Source: Oscillospiraceae bacterium (lineage in GTDB: Bacteria; Bacillota; Clostridia; Oscillospirales; Acutalibacteraceae). Taken from it: a stretch of 37,985 nt of DNA. Within the stretch, counting starts at the first letter, position 1, and every line of letters begins with the position of its first letter. Position numbers and translations under genes: made by a program. Location of the stretch: positions 1-37,985 of the forward strand of contig JAIRYC010000010.1 of the NCBI GenBank assembly GCA_031267965.1, given 5' to 3'. The notes below the pieces were generated by a model. That model was not told the DNA's origin. It saw only the letters and a program-made list of their open reading frames with translations, and ran no database searches. Shown piece by piece: positions 31,820 through 37,985 of the stretch.

Positions 31820-31938
31820 GGTAGAACCTCCAGTGATAAAAATTAGAAATGCAAAATTTCTTAGTATACCATTTTCTCTGTATGTCAATAGATTTACCAA
31901 GATATTACGTAAATTATTTTAGCTTAAATAGAAAAATC

Positions 31939-31968
31939 TTGCTATAACAACAATGCATATGTTATGAT
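31939..31968 (+). promoter_or_regulatory. Possible promoter for the XRE regulator
   Basis: TTGCTA (31939-31944), 18-base spacer, TATGAT (31963-31968), 20 bases before the ATG. Confidence 0.5.
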
Positions 31969-31988
31969 AACTTTTAAAGGTGATACAA

Positions 31989-32414
31989 ATGATTCATAGC
32001 GCGGCAGGATATGAAAACCTTCCAACAAAAGTACTAATGGAAAAACTAGAAGCGAAGGTTAAAAGAATACAAATTGCAGGACAAATATTGCGATATTTAA
32101 GAAAAAAAAACGGACTAAAACAAAAAGATATAGCTACAAAACTCGGTATAGTGCAACAAACATATGCAGGATACGAAAACGGATGGCACGAACCAAACCT
32201 AGATATTTTAATTCAATTAGCAAATTTTCACGGCGTAACATTAGATTATATTTCAGGAAGGCTTTTTGATGAATGGTTAATAGAACCTTTTTTCAATCTG
32301 AAAGAAAATAATCAATCAATGACAGATATTTTTGAACACGCAAAGAGACAAAATGAAGACGCAATCAAATTTTCAGATATAGTAATGGACAAAAGAATAC
32401 ACAATAAAGATTAA
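31989..32414 (+). CDS. XRE-family transcriptional regulator
   Basis: The 141-residue protein has a Cro/C1-type helix-turn-helix in residues about 30-85: ILRYLRKKNGLKQKDIATKL, then QQTYAGYENGWHEPNLDILI and ANFHGVTLDYI. ATG at 31989 follows the ribosome site AAAGGTGAT; a GTG at 31980 is also in frame. Base composition is much more A/T-rich than in the housekeeping genes, which suggests acquisition from a foreign element. The C-terminal ~50 residues have no recognisable domain. It sits among transposon remnants and probably regulated one of them. Confidence 0.85.
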   Translation: MIHSAAGYENLPTKVLMEKLEAKVKRIQIAGQILRYLRKKNGLKQKDIATKLGIVQQTYAGYENGWHEPNLDILIQLANFHGVTLDYISGRLFDEWLIEPFFNLKENNQSMTDIFEHAKRQNEDAIKFSDIVMDKRIHNKD

Positions 32415-32687
32415 CCCTAATGTCCCCTGCAAGGCACTTTACACCTTTGGCATTTTATAAACAGCACAACAACCACCCCACACACCCCCCCACCTATGAA
32501 AAGTTTAAACACCTTCTAGGCCCATCAGAAGGCCAGCAATCGCTATATATCGCTGCACAGCAAAGTTTCCAAGAGGGGTTTTATTCCTCGTCCCTCTCCC
32601 TGCTGCACACTTCGGGTTACCTGCTGGTCGGTAAACTTCCCGGGGCGCACGGCAATGGCTTTGTTCGCTATACTCCATTGTGTTACT

Positions 32688-32841
32688 CTCCGTTGCACTT
32701 GCTTGCTAAAAACAACCCCGGGAACGGAAGTAAAGGATTGCTGCGCAACTTTTTTTTGGACACAAAAAAGCGGCCATTGCGATGGCCGTCCTTGACTACC
32801 GTGCCCGGGGTTGTTTTTATATGGCCGCAAGCGCAACGGAG
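32688..32841. repeat. Long nested inverted repeat (palindromic element)
   Basis: An inner pair of 30-base arms (32708-32737 and 32789-32818) matches at 27 of 30 positions, with a 15-base perfect core AAAAACAACCCCGGG. An outer pair (32688-32702 and 32827-32841) matches at 14 of 15. Between the inner arms is a further perfect 7-bp hairpin CGGCCAT/ATGGCCG (32771-32788). The whole could fold into one long stem with a branched top. It could be a MITE-like relic, a structured RNA or a strong terminator. Long frames crossing it on both strands are by-products of the symmetry. Confidence 0.75.
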
Positions 32842-32951
32842 CGAGTGAGAACCATCCGACGCCTAGGAGGTTTCCGGACACGGCGGGGGCGGCATGTGCG
32901 GGGCACAATTAAGCACATCAAAGGGCCAGCTTTTGAGAACTCTTTCTTGTC

Positions 32952-32967
32952 ATAATATATATATTAT
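32952..32967. repeat. 16-bp AT-only palindrome
   Basis: ATAATATATATATTAT is perfectly self-complementary. It lies between the long nested palindrome and the next inverted repeat. Function unknown. Confidence 0.5.
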
Positions 32968-32993
32968 ATAGGAACACAAAATAAAATCAATAT

Positions 32994-33072
32994 GAAAACA
33001 GCCCGCCTGCCAGTAATCAAGAATGATTGCCATCACTTCAAGAAACTCCTCCGTTGCGGCCGGGCTGTTTTC
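32994..33072. repeat. 12-bp perfect inverted repeat with 55-base spacer
   Basis: GAAAACAGCCCG (32994-33005) pairs with CGGGCTGTTTTC (33061-33072). The arms resemble the terminator at 13748-13784 but the spacer is much longer, so a folded element or relic is more likely than a simple terminator. Confidence 0.6.
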
Positions 33073-33126
33073 AGTGTTCATTATACATGCAGACACGCCG
33101 TTTGCAATGTTAGTAGGATAATCCAC

Positions 33127-33154
33127 GGCTCGCGCTTTACGGCGCGGGCTTTTT
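33127..33154 (+). terminator. Rho-independent terminator
   Basis: GCTCGCGC pairs with GCGCGGGC (one G-U) around a six-base loop, followed by TTTTT. The upstream gene it served is no longer clear. Confidence 0.6.
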
Positions 33155-33384
33155 CGTTGTCGAAAGTAATCGTTAAATTTGAATACCATCTTTTGACGAT
33201 TACTCGTCCAAATAAGTTAAATTTAACGGTTACAATGTCGGGTTAAAACGAAAATTCCATTCAAGCGAGATTTCAGCCGATTGCGTCTAATCGTTAAAAA
33301 TAATAAAGGCTCTGAAAGTCCGCAGAATAAGGGGTTTGCGGCGATCTAAGCGTGAAACGGCGTTGTATCAAAATCAGTAGTGCA

Positions 33385-34215
33385 AGCCACGAGGCGATTG
33401 TTGACTAAGATACGTTTGACCGGGTACAAAAGTTGCGTGCCGCTGGCAAACGCAGGCGAACCAAAAGCGGTCGCCTGCGTTTGCTTTCAGGTATTGCCTA
33501 CTGTGCGGACTGCGGCAGCCGGATGTATTTGTCATCTGGTTCTTGCTTAAAGCCCGAACAAGATAATTTGGTCTGCTCCGGTTTTCGCACTAAGAAGAAA
33601 GTTTGCGATTCCTCACACTATATTCGGCTCGTGGTTTTAGAGCAATCGGTGCTTGCATGCATTCAACAGGTTGTAGCCTTTGCCACCGAATATGAACGGG
33701 AATTTGCGGAAATCCTTCGTCAGGACAGCGCGCTGAAAAGTCGCAAAGAACTGGCGGAAAGAAAACGCAGACTTTCTCAATCTGAACGCCGCATAGCGGA
33801 GTTGGACAGCATCGTTCAGCGGCTCTATGAAGACTTTGTGTCTAATAGACTGACCGAAGATCGGTTTATAAAGTTGTCGCAGGGTTACGAAAAAGAGCAG
33901 CAGGACTTGCAGATTCAGACTGCGGAGTTGTCGCAGCAGATTTCCGAACAGGAAAAGCAGACGTTGGACTTGGAGCGGTTTCTGAAGCAAGTGCGAAAGT
34001 ATACGCAAGTTACGGAACTAACGCCTACGCTTTTGAATGAGTTGGTGGAACGCATCGTGATCCATGAGCCATGTAAGGCAGACGGCAAGCGCATTGTTGA
34101 CATTGACGTTTATTTCAATTTCGTCGGTTTGATTGAAAAATTGGAATTGCCGAAGCCTGACAGCCTTGAAACGGCGGCACAAGCTGGAGCAGAAAACAAA
34201 TCAATGCAAAAATAA
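33385..34215 (+). pseudogene. Large serine recombinase, C-terminal remnant
   Basis: The reading frame carries a recombinase-domain end (SSASHEAIVD, in-frame TAA at 33406-33408, then DTFDRVQKLRAAGKRRRTKS), the zinc ribbon (YCADCGSRMYLSSGSC, then CSGF and VCDSSHYI), a long coiled coil (about residues 95-205 counted from 33433, AERKRRLSQSERRIAELDSI) and a DUF4368-like tail (LLNELVERIVIHEPCKADGK). The N-terminal resolvase domain with the catalytic serine is not present upstream. TnpX/TndX-type recombinases mobilise Tn4451-like elements. It is a non-functional relic; a C-terminal product starting at TTG 33433 is possible but could not catalyse recombination. Confidence 0.85.
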
Positions 34216-34339
34216 TGATTTTGGTTTCGCCAATGCCCTATAACTTGGGTTTAGAAGTCCGAATCATGAAAAATAGCTAAGATACATCATGTTTTATGAA
34301 CGACCAACATAACATGACGCTTTTTAATACTGCGTAACT

Positions 34340-35545
34340 TTAGTCCCTGTAACCCTGCTTCGCCCATTTATGCCGTATTGCAATGAGGAGAACAGAAAGG
34401 ACACCGCAAAGAAAACCGACGCTTTTTAGCCACTCAAACTGTGCGAATACAATTGCCAGCACAACGGCAAGCATAATGGCGCAAACAACAGCGGCTTCTA
34501 TTGCGAAATTCTTCCAAGTATATTTTTCACCATAACGCGCACTGTGCTTTTGCTGTTGATTCTGAGAAAGAATTGGCGGAGGTGCTTTTGTGTTCGTGTT
34601 AGGTACCTGACCTGCCGCTGCAAGTTGATGTGAACCCTGTGCGGGCACCTGTTCAAACATCAGGCGCAGTTGGGCGACTGTGTGCGCAATACCATTGCGT
34701 TCGAGCCTTTCGCTTTCCGAGAAAAATTGACAAAGTTCTAATCCGAGGCGACGCGCATCAGGGTCATTCTTTGCGTTCAAACATTCCCAGATTTTTTGCC
34801 GCAGTGCGATTTGAAAATTCTCTTGGAAACTTTTGCTCTCTATCATCAGCGTTTGGGATCTCTCCCGCAGGGTTTCCAAGCGCTGTTGCATGGAGGGCAG
34901 CATAGGATGTCCTTTGCGGAAGTCCTCTAAAATCCAAAAGGAGCGTTTCTGCTCATCGGGTTCATTGCTTTGCTCGTGAGCAACAGCGGGAGCGGGAGAA
35001 GCCGGCGCGGCAACCGTTGTGGCAGATTGTTCCGCTGGACGCGGCGATTTTTGCGTATCCTTTGGCAAAGCATTTTTATAAGCTTGGTGGTAATTATCCA
35101 ACGCCTTGCGCACAAGCGGCGACGTAGCTGTCCGTTCGATTTTTTCCCCATCTAAGCGTTCCCACGCGCTGAGCACAGGCATAGGCACACCTTTGCCTTC
35201 CGGAGCTTTGCATAGCTCAGCCGCAAGCACTTCAATCAGTCCGGCAATTACCTCGTCCTTCCGCGCCTCAGATTCCGGCAGGAGTGCCCAGACATGCATG
35301 GCGCCGTTAATTGGTGTGTTGCTCCAAGTGAGATTGCCGACAATATATGCCGAAGCTTCGTCGTAAAGCCCGGGCGCGCTGCGTTTTGCATCTTCATTCA
35401 TAAAGTCAGAGAGTGTGGCGGCGATTGCGGCAATGTTTCCTGCCGGGACATCAACCTCGCACAGATGTGCCATTTTTTCCAAAAGGCTGCCGCCTGAGTT
35501 CTTTCCGGCGGAATTCTGTTCCTCGAAAAATTGGTTTTCGTCCAT
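34340..35545 (-). CDS. Hypothetical protein with C-terminal tail anchor
   Basis: The 401-residue protein is not recognised. Residues 1-165 are helical and acidic, with tryptophans in VGNLTWSNTPINGAMHVWAL. A Pro/Ala/Thr linker (about 168-200) is followed by a second helical region (FWILEDFRKGHPMLPSMQQR to ERNGIAHTVAQLRLMFEQ), another linker, and two membrane helices at the end (AAVVCAIMLAVVLAIVFAQF and VGFLCGVLSVLLIAI). No signal peptide is present, so the large part probably faces the cytoplasm. It has its own promoter at 35686. The overall plan suggests a membrane-tethered adaptor; this is inference. Confidence 0.75.
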   Translation of the reverse strand: MDENQFFEEQNSAGKNSGGSLLEKMAHLCEVDVPAGNIAAIAATLSDFMNEDAKRSAPGLYDEASAYIVGNLTWSNTPINGAMHVWALLPESEARKDEVIAGLIEVLAAELCKAPEGKGVPMPVLSAWERLDGEKIERTATSPLVRKALDNYHQAYKNALPKDTQKSPRPAEQSATTVAAPASPAPAVAHEQSNEPDEQKRSFWILEDFRKGHPMLPSMQQRLETLRERSQTLMIESKSFQENFQIALRQKIWECLNAKNDPDARRLGLELCQFFSESERLERNGIAHTVAQLRLMFEQVPAQGSHQLAAAGQVPNTNTKAPPPILSQNQQQKHSARYGEKYTWKNFAIEAAVVCAIMLAVVLAIVFAQFEWLKSVGFLCGVLSVLLIAIRHKWAKQGYRD

Positions 35546-35685
35546 AATAGCGCCCCCCTTCCTTGCTGATATTTGAAAATAGGTAACAAGTTGTTTTCCA
35601 ATCAGGCCAATGCCGCATGCACAACCAGTGTTGGCAAGAAATATTTGCCAGCCTGCTATGGGGCAGTTGCGCTAGGCTTTATAAT

Positions 35686-35715
35686 ATTTTAACACTTATT
35701 ATGCTTTTCTGTCAA
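35686..35715 (-). promoter_or_regulatory. Promoter for the tail-anchored hypothetical gene
   Basis: Minus strand TTGACA (35710-35715), 18-base spacer, TAAAAT (35686-35691). The rest of 35546-35779 shows no gene. Confidence 0.7.
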
Positions 35716-35779
35716 CCTGTCACTTTATTCTTACGATATTATTCGACATTTTGGCATATTTTCCAGCGTTTGAAACAGT

Positions 35780-37327
35780 TTATTCGTCCTCTGACTTGCC
35801 AAGTATGCGTTGGCGTGATTCATCCAGCCATGCCTGAAAATCCAGCTCGGTTATGCCAACGTCAGGTACAGGAGGTTTGATGACTACGGGTTCCGCAGCT
35901 TTTTCTGGGCGCGCCGCATGTGTCTTCGCATGAAATTCCTCTTCGTCTTCTTCAGCCCTCTCGCCTGCAAGCTTGCGCATCTCAAGCACAATATCGCCGT
36001 CCGTTTCTTCGTATATGTGCATACCTTTCTGCCATTTTACAACTAACTCACGTATAGCAATGACCACGGCCGCACCAATCAACACGCCCAACGCGATAAT
36101 TAGCAGAGTTAGCAGCGGGTGGTTACTCTCGGATAGCTTAAGGTGTGGCTGCGCAAAGGAAGTGTAATAATCTCCCTGCGTAAATTTTGCCAAATAATCC
36201 GGCGCGGTGTAAAGTGCATTGTTAAGCCCCGCCGCACAGGCAAGCAAGGCAGTCAGTGCACAGGTAACAATTGTCCCCGGAATGACTGAAATCGGCGAAC
36301 GATAGGTAAATGGCATCCCGAAGGCGACTGTGAGCTTCATGTTGTCAAACAGCGCGTTGATTGGACCCGAGACGGCAAGGTTCATGTCGTCTGTGTCCAT
36401 CTTGCCGCCACGCTTTGTAACTCTGCTCAGGAAATATGCCGCAAAGCTCACCCAGCCCGTTGCCGCAAAGGTGAGCGCAAAAGCGGTCATTGGTACGCCA
36501 TTGCCTGCCGCCGCCGCATTCGAAGCCGCGCGGAAAGCAGCCATGGAAAGCGGCCCGATTGTATCTGCCCCCACGAGCACGCCAAGCAACAAGCCGCCGC
36601 CAACATTTTTGCCTGCTGCAAAAGTGTCAGTAATTAATGGTTCCAGTGTTTCTCCCAAAGCTTTCATCGGCATGGCAAAGCCATACTGCACGGTAAAATA
36701 TGTAATCAGCGCAGTAACAATGGGAAGGATGAGCACAAGCACAATCAGGTCAATGCCTTCTAAAACAGCAATGCCCTTTAAGTCCTTCAGCTGTTTGTAT
36801 TTTGACGCGATAGCACTAATCGGCTTATCAAAATTGGGCGCAAGCGTGTTCTTAATGTGGTTCCAGAGCGTGTACAGCCCACGGATACCATATCCTACCG
36901 CAAGCGCAATAAACAGGAAGCCCATATAGCCTATGTTCAGGCCACCGGCGCCGCCTTGTGGTGGTGTGAAGAAGTCAGTATACAGCGGGGCGGAAATGGT
37001 CTCGCCGCCGTAAAGTCCGGCAAAATGGGAGTAATAAAGACTGAGCGTAAGCGCAGGCGCGATTGCGGGTATACCGGCGATCAGATACGCCAGCACCAGC
37101 GTAAAGCATACAAAAGCGAAATCCGTCGCCCAAAAGCACAGGTGCCAAAAGACCTGCCAAAAGTTTGTTGCGGGGATTGTTATGTGCAAAACATTACCGG
37201 CCACAAAGACAAAGCCTGCTCCCAGCGCGCCAAAGAGCTGGAAGACGAACATCACGGAAGTGGCGCGCGCAACGGCGGACTTGAGGGTTACCGGAGCGCC
37301 GAGTTTTTTCTGCATGTTTTTTTGCAT
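35780..37327 (-). CDS. Fructose-type PTS IIC-like membrane protein
   Basis: The 515-residue protein has about nine hydrophobic segments. Its motif LLGVLVGADTIGPLSMAAFR, followed by ALTFAATGWVSFAAYFLS, resembles the IIC permease domain of fructose-family PTS transporters. IIA and IIB domains, which bring phosphate, are not fused and not adjacent. After the last helix comes a charged cytoplasmic tail of about 90 residues (RKLAGERAEEDEEEFHAKTH and ELDFQAWLDESRQRILGK). Start ATG 37327 has AAAGGAT upstream. It may use subunits encoded elsewhere or transport without phosphorylation. The sugar is unknown. Confidence 0.78.
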   Translation of the reverse strand: MQKNMQKKLGAPVTLKSAVARATSVMFVFQLFGALGAGFVFVAGNVLHITIPATNFWQVFWHLCFWATDFAFVCFTLVLAYLIAGIPAIAPALTLSLYYSHFAGLYGGETISAPLYTDFFTPPQGGAGGLNIGYMGFLFIALAVGYGIRGLYTLWNHIKNTLAPNFDKPISAIASKYKQLKDLKGIAVLEGIDLIVLVLILPIVTALITYFTVQYGFAMPMKALGETLEPLITDTFAAGKNVGGGLLLGVLVGADTIGPLSMAAFRAASNAAAAGNGVPMTAFALTFAATGWVSFAAYFLSRVTKRGGKMDTDDMNLAVSGPINALFDNMKLTVAFGMPFTYRSPISVIPGTIVTCALTALLACAAGLNNALYTAPDYLAKFTQGDYYTSFAQPHLKLSESNHPLLTLLIIALGVLIGAAVVIAIRELVVKWQKGMHIYEETDGDIVLEMRKLAGERAEEDEEEFHAKTHAARPEKAAEPVVIKPPVPDVGITELDFQAWLDESRQRILGKSEDE

Positions 37328-37354
37328 AATGATATCCTTTCGCGCGGTTATTGA

Positions 37355-37710
37355 TTATGAATTCACTTTAAAAATTCCCGGGTCAATCAGCGTGCAGATA
37401 TAATACAATGTTGAGATAACCAGCGATGAAAAAACACCCAAAAGAAAAAATCGGCCTCTTTGTCTTTTTTTAAAATGCTTGCCAAAATAAGTAAGAATAC
37501 CAAGAATTAGCCACGAGAAGCAGAACAATCTGCTGAAACAAACGGCAAATTTACAATATTTTTAAGTACCGCAATATTGTTGAAAAACGCAAACAAAGTA
37601 ACCATGATCAGAGAAAATGCGCTTCCCACCGCACTGGGCTTTGCAGCCCGTGCATATTGCGGCAAAAGACTGGCATAAGTAAACCTTGTTGGATTTGGAA
37701 TTTGTGGCAT
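37355..37710 (-). pseudogene. Small multi-spanning membrane protein, frameshifted
   Basis: The first frame (ATG 37710, GAGG site upstream) gives MPQIPNPTRFTYASLLPQYA and a helix (SAFSLIMVTLFAFFNNIAVL), then stops at 37507. The other frame continues directly with KFAVCFSRLFCFSWLILGIL, then KKRQRGRFFLLGVFSSLVIS and YYICTLIDPGIFKVNS, ending at 37355. An indel near 37550-37565 explains it. The joined product would be about 117 residues with three membrane helices. It lies just upstream of the PTS IIC gene and may have been its co-transcribed partner. Function unknown. Confidence 0.6.
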
Positions 37711-37750
37711 TCACTTACCTCAGTCAAACAGATAAAACATCCTAAAAGAT

Positions 37751-37779
37751 ACTATACTCTATTTCCGCAAATTTTGCAA
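37751..37779 (-). promoter_or_regulatory. Promoter upstream of the broken small membrane gene and PTS gene
   Basis: Minus strand TTGCAA (37774-37779), 17-base spacer, TATAGT (37751-37756). Confidence 0.65.
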
Positions 37780-37920
37780 TAGGCTTTGGACGGTTTGCCG
37801 AAAAAAGCAGGGTGGAAAGTGCAGTGCGCCACTCACATAAGGAAGTATCATCAAAAAAATTAGAATGCAGTCGGGACACGGTATTTGTAGCAAATACTAA
37901 AACTGATTGGAGAAATGATG

Positions 37921-37985
37921 ATGAAATCCTTATTTGAGCAAATGGGCGGGACGTACCGCCTCGAAAACGGCTATCGTATTCCAAA
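37921..37985 (+). CDS. TnpV-like transposon protein, 5' part (cut by window end)
   Basis: ATG at 37921 with GGAGA eight bases upstream opens MKSLFEQMGGTYRLENGYRI, which matches the start of TnpV proteins of Tn4451-type mobilizable elements. Two extra ATG codons lie immediately before it, but spacing favours 37921. The frame is open to the window end, so its full state is unknown. The sequence from 37838 is a diverged copy of 31009-31165. Confidence 0.7.
   Translation, partial: MKSLFEQMGGTYRLENGYRIP

Noticed and set aside
32480..32495. C-rich tract in the XRE downstream region
   Set aside because: Short low-complexity run without gene or symmetrical structure; no support for a phase-variable gene here.
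32420..32908. Open frames on both strands over the nested palindrome (32420-32848 plus, 32543-32908 minus)
   Set aside because: They share similar peptides only because the DNA is an inverted repeat; no ribosome site or domain is visible.
32950..33189. Minus-strand 79-codon frame
   Set aside because: It runs through an inverted repeat and a terminator, lacks a ribosome site and shows no recognisable domain.
1..37985. CRISPR arrays, tRNA and rRNA genes
   Set aside because: No regularly spaced direct repeats, no cloverleaf-like sequence and no conserved rRNA segments were noticed on either strand.

Overview
The window looks like a chromosomal segment of a spore-lineage, Gram-positive Clostridia bacterium, probably of the Oscillospiraceae/Ruminococcaceae type. 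This is inferred from Firmicutes-style housekeeping genes (rpmH-rnpA-yidD-yidC-jag, a YerC-type TrpR-like protein, class I two-subunit fumarase), two spore-coat-like genes, strong Shine-Dalgarno sites, near-consensus sigma-A promoters (many with exact 17-bp spacers) and exported proteins with Thr/Pro-rich linkers. I see no tRNA, rRNA or CRISPR array.

Layout. 1-2613: accessory material, comprising a WG-repeat gene broken by a 14-bp tandem duplication, an intact MgtC-family gene and a decayed Thr/Pro-linker region. 2610-6426: a HAD phosphatase, a YfbR-like HD nucleotidase, a membrane-anchored beta-lactamase-fold hydrolase and an RluB-type pseudouridine synthase. 6647-7714: an exported Thr/Pro-linker protein. 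7784-11459: the rpmH-rnpA-yidD-yidC-(zinc ribbon/TM2)-jag cluster, followed by an orphan ABC ATPase, rpsU and a substrate-binding lipoprotein whose two lobes are in reversed order. 13789-18531 (minus): orphan fumarase alpha subunit, amidohydrolase, a PpiC/SurA-type foldase and folA. 18622-20213 (plus): broken GNAT acetyltransferase, yerC-like gene and pyridoxal kinase. 20156-24757 (minus): aminotransferase and ogg, then rpmG-secE-nusG-rplK-rplA. 24944-27463 (minus): gamma carbonic anhydrase, flavin-reductase-like protein, tyrosine recombinase and amidase. 27544-30956: TPR pseudogene, two spore-coat-like genes, a DUF4474-like anchored protein and an IPNTG-sorted surface protein.

30957-34215 is a mobile-element graveyard. 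It holds a frameshifted TnpV relic, a small protein of unknown function, a broken excisionase-like HTH gene, an AT-rich XRE regulator, a 154-nt nested palindrome and a headless large serine recombinase. A second TnpV copy starts at the right window edge. 34340-37710 (minus) carries a tail-anchored unknown protein, an orphan fructose-type PTS IIC and a frameshifted small membrane gene.

How it fits together. The housekeeping blocks serve translation, RNA processing and membrane protein insertion (YidC, SecE) and are all intact. Frameshifts occur almost only in accessory genes, which favours real gene decay over sequencing error. The best candidates for something new are the circularly permuted binding protein (12711-13730), the nested palindrome (32688-32841), the leader ORF coupled to rnpA (8039-8125) and the SecE with a Thr-rich exported tail. 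All were found by reading the sequence; none was checked against a database.
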